A stretch of DNA of 57,822 nt from Fibrobacter sp. (GCA_017530965.1 JAFXLS010000039.1:1-57822); one strand, 5' to 3'. Shown: positions 26,132-35,136, counted from the first letter of the stretch. Notes: generated from the sequence alone by a model not told the origin. A program made the numbers and translations.

Positions 26132-28366
26132 ATGAATTATTTCGTTTCGGGTATATTCTCTTTATTGCTTTTGGTAATGGCGGGTTGCGCAAGTAAGCCC
26201 GATATGACTCCTAAAGTGGAAACTGCGAATCCGCCCGATACGGAATCTTTTTCGGAAAGGGCTCTTAAAGAAAAAATTTCAGATTCCCTGGCCATTCGCC
26301 CCTCTTGGACCTATTACCAGTATGCGTTGCAGGCCATGGATAACCAGGAATGGCTCTTGGCAAGGCATTACCTGGATGAATCCTTGAGACAGCTAATCTC
26401 CGAAAAGTTCGATTCAACCTACAAGAATGTCTCTGCCGCCGAAGATTCCGCATATCGGGTCAAGATGCCTCTCCGTATTGTGCGGGCTTTAGATGAAGTG
26501 TACCCCAATGTGGCAGAAATGGGCCAGAGCGCCGACAACTATACTCGAAACGAAGTGTCCATCGAAGGTATCGATGCTTTGGATGAAAGCGAGGCCGACA
26601 GTGCAGCCCTCCAGGTGATTGAAAGTTTCCTGGATACCCTGGATGTGTCCCAGTTTACGCTCCCGGTGCAGTTCAACGAACGCGTGCTGCAAGAAATCTA
26701 CTATATGACCAATTCGGCCCGCGCGTTCATGGAAGGTTCCTTGAACCGGAAAACGGCTTACGATTCCTTGATTAATGCCCAGCTGGATGGGGCCAAAATG
26801 CCCCGCGACCTCATTTACCTGGCTCTGGTGGAATCGGGATTCAAGGTCAAGGCTTATAGCCGCGCCAAGGCGTCGGGGATGTGGCAGTTCATTCCCGAAA
26901 CAGGCAAACGCTACGGTCTCGAGGTGGATTACTGGGTGGATATGCGTCGCAATCCGGAAAAGGCGACCATGGCGGCCCTCAAGTACCTGAACCGCCTGCA
27001 CGATGAATTTGGAGACTGGCTGCTGGCCATGGCTGCATACAACTGCGGCGAAGGTCGCGTGCGCAGGCTCGTCCGCGAAATGCAACAGGATTCTACTCGC
27101 GACACTTCTCTTGCCGTTACCTATTGGGACCTGGAACTCCCCAAGGAAACCATGCGCTATGTACCCCGTATTTTGGCAGCCATGGTGATTGGTCATTATC
27201 CTGAACAGTACGAAATGACGGTGGAAAAAACTTACCAGCCCGATTTCGACACGGTGACGGTGTACGACTCCTTCCCGCTGGAAGAAGTGGCCAAGCTTTT
27301 GAAGGTTACCGAAGATACCTTGCGCACCCTGAACATGGAACTGGTCAAGTGGTGTACGCCGCCCAACAAGGAATCTTACCTGTTGCGCCTGCCGGTAGGA
27401 ACCCGTGCCGCCTTTGTGGATGGCTACGACAAGATGGAAAAGAACAATTTTTCAAGCTGGCACCACCACAAGGTTCGCAAGGGCGAAAACTTGGGGATGA
27501 TTGCTCGCCAGTACGGCATCAAGGTGTCCGAACTGCAGCAGGCCAACGACATGAAGAATACCCGCATTCGTGCGGGTCAGTCCCTGTTGATTCCTATCAA
27601 GGTGACTCCCAAGCCCAAGGCCAATCGTGGCAAAAAGCCCGAAAAGGTCCGCACCTACATTGTTCAGCCTTCCGACAATATTGCCTCCGTGGCTCGCAAG
27701 TTTGGTATTTCCCAGGATTCAGTCCGTTCCTGGAATTCCCTGGATGCCGCTTCTTTCATTAAAGAAGGGGATACCTTGGTGGTTTCTAAACCCGAACCGA
27801 AACCCCAGGTTGAAAATAACCGTCCCAAAATGGCCAAGGGCGAAAAGTATGTTGTTCGTGAAGGGGATACCTTTGCTGCCATTGCCAAGTCCTTCGATGT
27901 TCCGGTCGTGATGCTTATGCAGGCGAACCAGGGCTTTAGCCGCCGTCTGACCGTGGGGGATTCCCTGGTGATTCCAGAATATGTGCGCAAGAAGGCCGAC
28001 AAGAAGACCGCCAAGTCCGAAACGAAGTCCGCTTCTAAGCCGAAATCTTCCAACGAGAAGACTTCTGTTTATACGGTTCAGTCCGGAGATAACTTGACCA
28101 GCATCGCCCGCAAGTTCGGAACCACGGTGGCTAAGATCCAGGAACTGAACAATATGGGGAATTCTACCAACCTGAGCGTTGGTCAGAAGCTGAAAGTGGC
28201 TGGTACTCCTCAAGATTCCGGCGTCAAGGTTCACACCGTCAAAAAAGGCGAGGGTCTCTGGGACATCGCTCGCCAATATAAGGTGACCATCGAAGAAATC
28301 GTGAAGTGGAACGACCTGACGGACACCAAGATTAAAGTCGGTGAAAAGCTGAAAATCAAGCCGTAA
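26132..28366 (+). CDS. mltD: Membrane-bound lytic murein transglycosylase D with five LysM domains
   Basis: Cleaves the MurNAc-GlcNAc bond of peptidoglycan, forming 1,6-anhydro ends. The 744-aa lipoprotein has signal MNYFVSGIFSLLLLVMAG followed by the lipobox Cys and ASK. The SLT domain (about 190-360) has YLALVESGFKVKAYSR with catalytic Glu234, then ASGMWQFIPETGKRYGL and AAYNCGEGRVRR. Five LysM peptidoglycan-binding units follow (about 450-492, 508-552, 570-613, 647-691, 700-744), for example YTVQSGDNLTSIARKFGTT. E. coli MltD has two LysM units, so this is an extended form. The start lies directly after the stop of the 52-aa gene. Confidence 0.95.
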   Translation: MNYFVSGIFSLLLLVMAGCASKPDMTPKVETANPPDTESFSERALKEKISDSLAIRPSWTYYQYALQAMDNQEWLLARHYLDESLRQLISEKFDSTYKNVSAAEDSAYRVKMPLRIVRALDEVYPNVAEMGQSADNYTRNEVSIEGIDALDESEADSAALQVIESFLDTLDVSQFTLPVQFNERVLQEIYYMTNSARAFMEGSLNRKTAYDSLINAQLDGAKMPRDLIYLALVESGFKVKAYSRAKASGMWQFIPETGKRYGLEVDYWVDMRRNPEKATMAALKYLNRLHDEFGDWLLAMAAYNCGEGRVRRLVREMQQDSTRDTSLAVTYWDLELPKETMRYVPRILAAMVIGHYPEQYEMTVEKTYQPDFDTVTVYDSFPLEEVAKLLKVTEDTLRTLNMELVKWCTPPNKESYLLRLPVGTRAAFVDGYDKMEKNNFSSWHHHKVRKGENLGMIARQYGIKVSELQQANDMKNTRIRAGQSLLIPIKVTPKPKANRGKKPEKVRTYIVQPSDNIASVARKFGISQDSVRSWNSLDAASFIKEGDTLVVSKPEPKPQVENNRPKMAKGEKYVVREGDTFAAIAKSFDVPVVMLMQANQGFSRRLTVGDSLVIPEYVRKKADKKTAKSETKSASKPKSSNEKTSVYTVQSGDNLTSIARKFGTTVAKIQELNNMGNSTNLSVGQKLKVAGTPQDSGVKVHTVKKGEGLWDIARQYKVTIEEIVKWNDLTDTKIKVGEKLKIKP

Positions 28367-29149
28367 TTAGAACAGCGTAATTCCGAGGCTTACGTAAGGC
28401 TGGAAATACGTGCTGAAATCAAGCATGAATTCGTCGTCTTCGCGGTCGGTTCCTGTTTTCCGTTCGAAATAAGTGTGGAAATATTCGTGGCTGTTTCTGA
28501 AGCCCGATGATAAGAAGAATCTGTGCCAGGCCATGCGGAGGCCTGCGCCGTAGGCGTAACCATAAATGGCGGGGGAGGTGAACTGGGTGTCGTCTCCAAA
28601 GAAGGTCTTGCCGAATACGGCGCCACCGAAGGCGTAAAGCTTGATCATGAATTGGTGCCTGTAGTTCATGACCAGGGGCAGGGCAAGGTCGAAACCCAGC
28701 TGGAAAAGGGCGGTGTGGATTTCGTGGCGGCCTTCGATATCGGTGGAATCAAACTTGGCATCGAAGAATTCGTCGGCGAATTCCAGTTCCTCGGCCAGCA
28801 ATTTGTAGGCTTTATCCCTGTTGCGAGGCTTGTGGCTAATTCCCAGGTACTGGTAGCCGGCCATCAGGTATATGTCGAACCATTCCGTAAGGGGGAGGCT
28901 TCCCGATGCTCCGTAAATGTAGGTGTTGTCGATATTGATGTCTTCCTTGATGCCGCTGACTTTGTAGGAATAATTCACGTTTTTCATCTTGATATTGCTG
29001 AATTCAACGTAGGGACCGAACGATCCGCGGTCCTCGAATTCCTTGTAATCGTTATCGGTGGAAGTCGCCATGGAGGTGTCAATGACAATTCTATCGGCGA
29101 AAGTGAGGGTGCTGAAAAGCAAAATTAGGGTAAAAATTCTCTTTCTCAT
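28367..29149 (-). CDS. Uncharacterised exported protein, probable outer-membrane beta-barrel
   Basis: A 260-aa protein with signal MRKRIFTLILLFSTLTFA. The rest consists of amphipathic strands (YGASGSLPLTEWFDIYLMAG, AIYGYAYGAGLRMAWHRFFL) and ends FQPYVSLGITLF with a terminal Phe, as in outer-membrane barrels. About ten to twelve strands seem possible. The family is not recognised. Its stop abuts that of mltD on the other strand with no clear terminator between. Upstream lie a TATATTTT element five bases from the start codon and a perfect 20-bp palindrome, pointing to a regulated promoter. Confidence 0.75.
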   Translation of the reverse strand: MRKRIFTLILLFSTLTFADRIVIDTSMATSTDNDYKEFEDRGSFGPYVEFSNIKMKNVNYSYKVSGIKEDINIDNTYIYGASGSLPLTEWFDIYLMAGYQYLGISHKPRNRDKAYKLLAEELEFADEFFDAKFDSTDIEGRHEIHTALFQLGFDLALPLVMNYRHQFMIKLYAFGGAVFGKTFFGDDTQFTSPAIYGYAYGAGLRMAWHRFFLSSGFRNSHEYFHTYFERKTGTDREDDEFMLDFSTYFQPYVSLGITLF

Positions 29150-29154
29150 GGCGT

Positions 29155-29162
29155 AAAATATA
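29155..29162 (-). promoter_or_regulatory. TAnnTTTT element of the 260-aa barrel gene
   Basis: Minus-strand TATATTTT with five bases (ACGCC) to the start codon at 29149; a leaderless or near-leaderless transcript is implied. Confidence 0.45.
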
Positions 29163-29168
29163 TAAAGG

Positions 29169-29188
29169 ATTTTTCGAGGTCGAAAAAT
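29169..29188. promoter_or_regulatory. Perfect 20-bp palindrome, candidate operator
   Basis: ATTTTTCGA-GG-TCGAAAAAT, two perfect 9-bp arms, between divergent genes and six bases upstream of the TAnnTTTT element of the minus-strand gene. Without a T-tract it fits a repressor site better than a terminator. Confidence 0.5.
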
Positions 29189-29318
29189 GGGGCTGTGGAG
29201 GTGCGGGGGATATTTTGGTAAAAAAAAGTTCTAAATAGAGTTTTTTTGTGTTTATTGCCCAAAAATTGATTATTTTTTAGACCAAAATTAAGAAAAACCT
29301 CATTTGGAGCAGAATTTT

Positions 29319-30056
29319 ATGAAAAAGCAGTTGTTGGCCCTTTGCGCCGCCGCATTGATGGTTTCCGTTACCGGTTGTAACGATAAAATGGACCCGAACG
29401 ATCCGCAGTCCGTGCGCAAGTACCTGACCAAGCAACAGATTCCCTTTACCCCGAACCAGTTTGTGTCTTATGCAGTGAACGGTGATACTGCCAAGATGAC
29501 CCTCTTCTTGCAGGCTTCTTTCGAAATTGACGCTCCGGCTGACAACGGCAACAACGCCGTGGCCATTGCTGCCAACAAGGGCAACATGGTGGTGCTCAAC
29601 TATTTGTTCGAACATGGTGCAAAGGCCGACGTGAAGAACGGCAACGGCGAAGCTGTGCTCGACAACGCCGTGATGATGGGCAACAAGGAAGTGGTGAACC
29701 GCCTCTTGACCCAGCTCAAGGCCGAAGGTGCTGAAACCCAGACGCTCGGTACTGCAGTTCTCCTCGCCGCAAAGACTGGCAAGGTCGACATGCTCGAAGT
29801 TTTGGCCGAAGCCGGTGCACCGCTCGATTCCCGTAGCGCTGACGGTTACCTCCCGATTCACTGGACCGTGAAGAACGGTAACTATGACGCCATGATGTTC
29901 CTCATCAACAAGGGTGTCGACGTGAACGCCAAGTGCGGCCAGGGCTATTCTGTGCTCGACTGGGCCACCAACGAAGGCTATACTCGCCTTATCAAGGCCC
30001 TTAAGAAGGCCGGTGCCAAGAATACTCCGCAGTACTTCAAGGACTCCAAGAAGTAA
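29319..30056 (+). CDS. Ankyrin-repeat lipoprotein
   Basis: A 245-aa lipoprotein. ATG 29319, after a GGAG ribosome site, gives MKKQLLALCAAALMVSVTG followed by Cys20 and NDKMDPND. Residues about 60-235 form five or six ankyrin repeats, for example GNNAVAIAANKGNMVVLNYL, GNGEAVLDNAVMMGNKEVV and DGYLPIHWTVKNGNYDAMMF. The repeats should form a protein-binding surface in the periplasm; no partner can be named. Followed by a hairpin terminator. Confidence 0.85.
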   Translation: MKKQLLALCAAALMVSVTGCNDKMDPNDPQSVRKYLTKQQIPFTPNQFVSYAVNGDTAKMTLFLQASFEIDAPADNGNNAVAIAANKGNMVVLNYLFEHGAKADVKNGNGEAVLDNAVMMGNKEVVNRLLTQLKAEGAETQTLGTAVLLAAKTGKVDMLEVLAEAGAPLDSRSADGYLPIHWTVKNGNYDAMMFLINKGVDVNAKCGQGYSVLDWATNEGYTRLIKALKKAGAKNTPQYFKDSKK

Positions 30057-30094
30057 TTCTTGAATTTTACGCAAATTTCGCGATTTTCTCGCTT

Positions 30095-30127
30095 AGAACC
30101 GTGGTCTAGTGGCCGCGGTTCTTTGTA
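30095..30127 (+). terminator. Rho-independent terminator after the ankyrin gene
   Basis: AGAACCG pairs with CGGTTCT (with flanking near-pairs) around a short loop, followed by a T-rich stretch. The TATTTTTC at its end also acts as a candidate promoter element for the next gene. Confidence 0.7.
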
Positions 30128-30133
30128 TTTTTC
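30126..30133 (+). promoter_or_regulatory. TAnnTTTC element of the TonB operon
   Basis: TATTTTTC with GCAT between it and ATG 30138. It overlaps the tail of the upstream terminator. Confidence 0.4.
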
Positions 30134-30137
30134 GCAT

Positions 30138-30932
30138 ATGAAATTTCATTTGTTGACCAAGATATTCCTTTGCCTGAGTCTTGCGGGCGTTGTTTCGCAG
30201 GCTCAGGAAACGGTGGAAAGTGTCCGTCGCCAAATCAAGGCGGTGGAGGCTGAGACTGCCCGCGAAAAGTCGCTTCATGACGCCGAAAAGAAGCGCCATG
30301 CCGAATTTGTTGAAGTGGGCCGCAAAAAAGTGCAGGCGCTTGCCACTCAGAACAAGACCTTGAAGGCCGAAATCGATTCCTTGAAGGCGGAACTCCAGAA
30401 TTTGGCTAACGTGCGCCAGAAATCCCTGGGCACGGTCAAGTACTTTGAAAACCGTAAGGCCAAGTATGGCGAATCGCTCGCCATGGTGATCGACTCCTTG
30501 GTGCCGGTATTTGAATCGGACTTTCCGTACCGCAACGATGAAACTGTCAAGAGCGTTCAAGAAATTGCAAGCCAGCTCCATAAAGGCTTGATTGAAGCGG
30601 ACGATGGCTTGAACCGTGCGCTCGAAGTCTTTTACGACCGCATTCGCTTGGGTTACACGACCGAAGTGTACAAGGGCTTTTTGCAGGTGGACGCCCGCAG
30701 CGTTCCGGGAACCTTCTTGCGCTACGGCGCTGTCGCCTCGGTTTTCGTAAGTAACGACGGCAACGACGTGTTGTGGCTTACTCGAACGGCCGATGGCGGT
30801 TATGCCTGGAAGAACGTGTCCGATGACCTTGCCATGCGTACCGCAATGAAGGATGTGATGAAGGTGGCCGAAGGGAAGACCGCTCCGAGACTTGTCACGA
30901 TTCCGGTGACGATTCCGAAGGAGGGCAAGTAA
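30138..30932 (+). CDS. DUF3450 family periplasmic protein of a TonB energising system
   Basis: A 264-aa exported coiled-coil protein; ATG 30138 gives MKFHLLTKIFLCLSLAGVVS with cleavage near SQAQ. Residues about 25-115 are a continuous coiled coil (ESVRRQIKAVEAETAREKS, TLKAEIDSLKAELQNLANV), followed by a compact domain with FYDRIRLGYTTEVYKGFL and GTFLRYGAVASVFVS, matching DUF3450, whose genes usually open ExbB-ExbB-ExbD-TonB-TPR operons. It probably helps couple the ExbB/D motor to the envelope. The TAA overlaps the ATG of the next gene by one base. Confidence 0.85.
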   Translation: MKFHLLTKIFLCLSLAGVVSQAQETVESVRRQIKAVEAETAREKSLHDAEKKRHAEFVEVGRKKVQALATQNKTLKAEIDSLKAELQNLANVRQKSLGTVKYFENRKAKYGESLAMVIDSLVPVFESDFPYRNDETVKSVQEIASQLHKGLIEADDGLNRALEVFYDRIRLGYTTEVYKGFLQVDARSVPGTFLRYGAVASVFVSNDGNDVLWLTRTADGGYAWKNVSDDLAMRTAMKDVMKVAEGKTAPRLVTIPVTIPKEGK

Positions 30933-32440
30933 TGTTTAGAATGTGTAATGTGAAGTGCGGGATGGGGTCTCTCGTCTTAGTAGCCTCTCTCGCTACATTG
31001 GCACCGCTTTCTTACGCCCAGCAGAATGCCGATATCGATGCCGTGAAGCAGCGTGCCGCATTGAACAGCGCCAAGGCTGATTTGGAAGAAGCTCGCAAAA
31101 AACGCGACATGGCTGTTGCTGCCCGCTGGAAGGACCGTGAAACGGCCAACCAGGAACGCGAACTCTTTAACGAAAAGTATAACGAAAGCAAAGAAAAAGT
31201 CGATGCCCTGATGTCGGAACGTGCACGCCTTTTCGAAGACGTGCGTGTTGCCCGCGAAGACTTGGCTCAGGTCAAGCTGCAGGCCGAAAAGGCCCGTGCC
31301 GAATACCTGTCGCTGGCCGCTGGCCCCGAACGCCTTGAAACGCTGGCAAAGTTCAGCGAACAGGGAATCCCGTTCAAGATTGCTGAACGCGTCGAAGTGC
31401 AGAATAAGGTCAAGAAAGAAATGGGCCTGTACAGGGACGATCCCGTGCGCATCGCCAAGTCGGTCTTGAATGCCGCGAAGAACGAACTTGAATTCACTCG
31501 CGAAATCCAGGTGGAAAATGCCGAACTCGTTTTCGGTAATGCTGTGGCACAAGGTGGCCGCATGCGCTTGGGCGGTCTTTATGCGATGCAGATGGCAAAT
31601 GCCGTCGATATCAACGGCTTGCATCCGGCTGCTTTGATGCTTCCGGTAGCTGGTGAAAAGAAGCGCGTGTTCAGCTGGCAAGAAAACTTGACTCCCGATA
31701 CCAAGTCTCAAATCAGCAAGGCTTTTGTCGAATCGAAGGATTCTGCCTATGTGATGGTGCCGGTGGATGTGCTCTTGAGTACCGAACTTTCGTCTGAAAT
31801 GGCGAATCACCAGGAAACCACCTGGAAAGATGACTTGAGGGAATTCTTCAAGAACGGTGGCCTTTTGATGTACCCGCTTTCGGTACTCTTAGCACTTGGT
31901 CTCTTGATTGCCCTGTGGCGCTTTATATGGATTGCCTGTAAGGCTTTTGGCCGCATTGCGGCACACCGTGTGATTAAGGCCCTGAAGGCTGGCGATATCG
32001 AGGCTGCCCGCAAGCTTGTCGTAAAGACCCACGGTGAAGTGGGCAAGGTCCTTAAGACGGTGCTGACCAAGAATTACAAGGACCGCGAAAGTGCAGAACG
32101 CGCCCTCGAAGAGCTTTTCTCTGCCGAAGTTCCCAAGCTGGACTTTGGTCTGAACTGGATTTCTGTGTTTGCGGCTGTGGCTCCGCTGCTTGGCCTTTTG
32201 GGTACGGTGATGGGTATGATCGAACTTTTCGACGTGATCACCATGCACGGTACCTCTGACCCGAAGCTTTTGGCAGGCGGTATTTCGATTGCCCTTGTCA
32301 CTACGGAAACGGGTTTGATTGTTGCTATTCCGTTGCAGCTGATTCATACGTTCCTGGTGAACCGTTCTGAAGCCTTGCGCGGTCGCATGGAAAAGGCCGG
32401 TCTTGCCGTGTTGAACGCCCTTTGGATTAAGGAAAAGTAG
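30932..32440 (+). CDS. exbB: MotA/TolQ/ExbB proton channel protein with periplasmic coiled-coil extension
   Basis: A 502-aa ExbB of the long type found with DUF3450 (TtpC-like). The signal runs from the start to about residue 29 (GSLVLVASLATLAPLSYA); the codons before it are made of a dispersed repeat, so M11 is an alternative start. Residues about 35-140 form a coiled coil. The ExbB part is C-terminal: TM1 LLMYPLSVLLALGLLIALWR near 310, then a cytoplasmic segment, and two helices around FAAVAPLLGLLGTVMGMIEL and LVTTETGLIVAIPLQLIHTF. These supply the proton path with ExbD. Coupled on both sides by one-base overlaps. Confidence 0.92.
   Translation: MFRMCNVKCGMGSLVLVASLATLAPLSYAQQNADIDAVKQRAALNSAKADLEEARKKRDMAVAARWKDRETANQERELFNEKYNESKEKVDALMSERARLFEDVRVAREDLAQVKLQAEKARAEYLSLAAGPERLETLAKFSEQGIPFKIAERVEVQNKVKKEMGLYRDDPVRIAKSVLNAAKNELEFTREIQVENAELVFGNAVAQGGRMRLGGLYAMQMANAVDINGLHPAALMLPVAGEKKRVFSWQENLTPDTKSQISKAFVESKDSAYVMVPVDVLLSTELSSEMANHQETTWKDDLREFFKNGGLLMYPLSVLLALGLLIALWRFIWIACKAFGRIAAHRVIKALKAGDIEAARKLVVKTHGEVGKVLKTVLTKNYKDRESAERALEELFSAEVPKLDFGLNWISVFAAVAPLLGLLGTVMGMIELFDVITMHGTSDPKLLAGGISIALVTTETGLIVAIPLQLIHTFLVNRSEALRGRMEKAGLAVLNALWIKEK
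30940..30957. repeat. TGTGWAATG-type repeat (family D, copy 2) at the exbB start
   Basis: AATGTGTAATGTGAAGTG, the same words as 2054-2119 and 45809-45871. Here it lies inside the coding sequence and encodes residues 4-9 of the exbB signal region. Confidence 0.55.
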
Positions 32441-33102
32441 TGCCTGCGGTAGACCAAAATTCCGTACTTGAAGCGGCAATGGCCATTCTCTTTAGGGGTG
32501 GCTGGGTGCTTGCCCCGATCTTTGTGTTGGGGTGGTTCGGTTGGTTTTTAATGCTGGAACGCTACGCCTACTACTTTATGCTTCGCGGCGGTACCGTGAA
32601 CGGCGTGGTGGGTGGATTCTGGAAGAATCTCAAGAAGAAGGGCGAAGATTTCGCTTTTGAAAAACTTTCGCACCATAGGTTCGGATACTTCTATGCGCTT
32701 GCCCGCGATGTCCGCAATTACCGCGACCAGGGGCCTGTCGCCGTGCGCAATGCCATGGAAGAAACGCGCCACCGTATATCTCTGAACTTGTCCCGTTCAC
32801 TCAAGACGATTTCGACTTGTGCAGCTCTTTCTCCGATGCTTGGCCTGCTGGGTACGGTTTCGGGCATGGTCCATACGTTTGAAAACATAAAGCTGTTCGG
32901 TTTCGGAAATCCGGTGCTATTTGCCGACGGTATTTCTGAAGCGTTGCTCACGACGCAGGCGGGACTTTTGATGTCGTTCCCGCTGATGCTTGCCTATAAT
33001 TTTTTGGCGGGTCGCGTCGAAAAAATCGAGGAACTGGCCTGGAGCGAAGCGCTCAAGTACGAAAGCTACGTTTTTAAAGAAGGAAAGTTTGAGGTCAAAT
33101 AA
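32440..33102 (+). CDS. exbB: MotA/TolQ/ExbB proton channel protein, short form
   Basis: A 220-aa ExbB. The start is a GTG overlapping the upstream TAG. TM1 is GWVLAPIFVLGWFGWFLMLE, and the paired helices are TCAALSPMLGLLGTVSGMVH and LLTTQAGLLMSFPLMLAYNF, with the conserved Gly and Thr residues of the family. Two ExbB proteins in a row are normal for TonB systems of the DUF3450 type. Its stop overlaps the exbD start by one base. Confidence 0.93.
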   Translation: MPAVDQNSVLEAAMAILFRGGWVLAPIFVLGWFGWFLMLERYAYYFMLRGGTVNGVVGGFWKNLKKKGEDFAFEKLSHHRFGYFYALARDVRNYRDQGPVAVRNAMEETRHRISLNLSRSLKTISTCAALSPMLGLLGTVSGMVHTFENIKLFGFGNPVLFADGISEALLTTQAGLLMSFPLMLAYNFLAGRVEKIEELAWSEALKYESYVFKEGKFEVK

Positions 33103-33506
33103 TGAGTTTTATTCGTAAAAGAGTTCATGATACAGGAAAGATAGACGTGTCGCCGATGCTCGATTGCGTCTTTATCCTGCTTATCTTCTTTATTGTGACG
33201 TCGACTTTCACCCGCGAAACGGGCGTGGACGTTACCAAGCCCAAGGCAAGTTCTGCAAAGGATTTGGCCAAGGAAAGCATTTTGATTGGCGTGACTCGTC
33301 AGGGTACGATTCACATTAACGAAACCCAGGTGAATCTTTCGACTTTGAATACGGTGCTCCGCCAGATGATGGCTGAAGCCCCTGACCGTCCGGTGATTAT
33401 CGTGAGCGACCGCGATGCCCCTAACGGTGTCGTTGTCGATATTCTCGATGAATGCAACCTCGCCAAGGTCCGTAAAGTCTCCATTTCGGCGAACAAGGAA
33501 GAATAG
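33102..33506 (+). CDS. exbD: ExbD/TolR biopolymer transport protein
   Basis: A 134-aa protein with one membrane helix. The N-terminal DVSPMLDCVFILLIFFIVTS holds the conserved proton-binding Asp21, and the periplasmic domain ends with VDILDECNLAKVRKVSISAN, typical of ExbD. It pairs with the preceding ExbB proteins to use the proton gradient to drive TonB. Confidence 0.95.
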   Translation: MSFIRKRVHDTGKIDVSPMLDCVFILLIFFIVTSTFTRETGVDVTKPKASSAKDLAKESILIGVTRQGTIHINETQVNLSTLNTVLRQMMAEAPDRPVIIVSDRDAPNGVVVDILDECNLAKVRKVSISANKEE

Positions 33507-33517
33507 CTCCGTTTTTT

Positions 33518-34159
33518 ATGCTTGATTTTGTTGGAAAATATCTCCGTTACCCGGTTGCGCTGGTGCTCTCCTTTGTGTTGAGCGCGGTGTTTTTCCTTGC
33601 AATTCCGGTGATTAATGCGTTGATGTCGGATAAAGGAGTCAAGGGTGAAAAGGAACTTGAAGCGGTCACCGAAGTTGAAGTCCTGGTGAGCGAAAAGAAG
33701 CCCGAAGTCAAGCAGAAAGTGATTCGCACCATCGTGAACCCGAACCCGTTCAAGATTACTTCGAATATGGGCATGTCCCGCAATCAGAATTTCCAGATGG
33801 ATTTGTCGCTTGCACGCGGAGCCTCTGGAGATGGTGTTGCCGTTGGTACGGGCTCCATGGAAAACGTGGTGTACGAGGCTGGCGAAGTGGATGAACAGGC
33901 TCAAGTTTTGCGTGAAATTCAGCCCAAGTTCCCCGAAAAGGCGAAACGCATGGGCGTTTCGGGCTATGTGAAAGTCTTGATTGTGATTGACGTGTATGGC
34001 GATGTGGCCCAGGCTCAGGTGCTGACGCAGGAACCGGCCGGCTATGGATTTGATAACGAAGCCCTGAAGGCTGTAAGACAGTGGAAATTTAGCCCGGCGC
34101 AGTTGGGCGGATTCCCCGTGGCACAGAAGGCCACAAAGGAGTTCCGCTTTGTTAACTAG
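33518..34159 (+). CDS. tonB: TonB family energy transducer
   Basis: Transmits motor energy to outer-membrane TonB-dependent receptors. The 213-aa protein has an N-terminal helix (YPVALVLSFVLSAVFFLAIP), a short charged rather than Pro-rich linker with EVEVLVSEKKPEVKQ, and the TonB C-terminal domain from about residue 130: QPKFPEKAKRMGVSGYVKV, IDVYGDVAQAQVL, FDNEALKAVRQWKFSPA. No TonB-dependent receptor is encoded in the window. Its end overlaps the next gene by 11 bases. Confidence 0.92.
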   Translation: MLDFVGKYLRYPVALVLSFVLSAVFFLAIPVINALMSDKGVKGEKELEAVTEVEVLVSEKKPEVKQKVIRTIVNPNPFKITSNMGMSRNQNFQMDLSLARGASGDGVAVGTGSMENVVYEAGEVDEQAQVLREIQPKFPEKAKRMGVSGYVKVLIVIDVYGDVAQAQVLTQEPAGYGFDNEALKAVRQWKFSPAQLGGFPVAQKATKEFRFVN

Positions 34160-35120
34160 ACTCTTCGCGCTCGCCCTGCTATTTGCGATACCCCTTTTTG
34201 CTGCTGAAGATTATTTCTTCAAGGCGAACGAGTTGTACGACCAAGGCAAATTTAAGGAGTCGGTGCCGCTGTATCGCGCGGCCATTGACGAAGGTCGTTA
34301 CGAACCCTTTGCCTGGTTCAACTTGGGCAATGCCATGGTGCAGCTTGACCGCAAGCAGGTGGCCATGGTCGCTTACAAGCGTACGGTAGAACTTTTGCCG
34401 AATTTCGAGAAAGCCTGGATGCTCCTCGGCGACCTTTACTACTTGGGTGGCGATGTGGGCGAGGCCATTGCGGCTTACAATCGCGCTATAGAACTTGGCG
34501 TAGAATCGGACCATGTGCATTTTGCCTTGGCAGAATGCTACTTGAAGGGCCGCGATTGGACCCTTGCCCAGAAGAATTTTGAACGCGCCTTGCAGCTGAA
34601 CCCGGACCGTATGGATGCTTGGTATGGCCTTGCAGAAGTCTACGAAAAATTGGGCGACTACGAATACGCCATCAAGACGCTTCAGAATGCGTTGCAGATG
34701 ACCGCTACCGCGGGCGCCGATGTTCACTTTACTATGGCCTATTACTACCGCAGCATGGATTCCACGAGACAATCCTTGAACGAAATGGAAAACGGAATCT
34801 TGATGGATCCGGAAAATGTTTCGGCCCGCCGCTACTTGGCGCAAATGTATGTGCAGAACAATTCTCCGTGGATGGCTATTTTCACGCTCGAAGAAGGACT
34901 TCGACACAATAAGGGCAAGGCGGATTTGAACCTGGATTTGGGACAAATTTACTTTACCCAGAAACGCTACGACGAAGCTTTCGATTGCTACATGAAGGCA
35001 TGGATTGCCGGCAATTCTCAGGGGCGTATCGGTGCCGAAAACGTGGGCCATGTGTTCTCGAATGCAGGCGATGTTGAAAAAGCCGAAAGCCTGTACAAGC
35101 GCATTCGCGAGAAAAAGTAA
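34149..35120 (+). CDS. Periplasmic TPR protein of the TonB operon
   Basis: A 323-aa exported TPR protein, the customary last gene of DUF3450-type TonB operons. The start is a TTG at 34149 inside tonB, giving signal LTRLFALALLFAIPLFA and mature AEDYFFKANELYDQ. About eight TPR units follow, for example PFAWFNLGNAMVQLDRKQVA, DRMDAWYGLAEVYEKLGDYE and DLNLDLGQIYFTQKRYDEAF. It may organise the motor or its partners; the role is not established. Confidence 0.88.
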   Translation: MLTRLFALALLFAIPLFAAEDYFFKANELYDQGKFKESVPLYRAAIDEGRYEPFAWFNLGNAMVQLDRKQVAMVAYKRTVELLPNFEKAWMLLGDLYYLGGDVGEAIAAYNRAIELGVESDHVHFALAECYLKGRDWTLAQKNFERALQLNPDRMDAWYGLAEVYEKLGDYEYAIKTLQNALQMTATAGADVHFTMAYYYRSMDSTRQSLNEMENGILMDPENVSARRYLAQMYVQNNSPWMAIFTLEEGLRHNKGKADLNLDLGQIYFTQKRYDEAFDCYMKAWIAGNSQGRIGAENVGHVFSNAGDVEKAESLYKRIREKK

Positions 35121-35136
35121 TTTTCTCTAAAAATTT

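Noticed and set aside
30095..30127. GGTCTAGTGG word reminiscent of a tRNA D-arm
   Set aside because: No acceptor, anticodon or T arm can be formed around it; it is the loop of a terminator hairpin.
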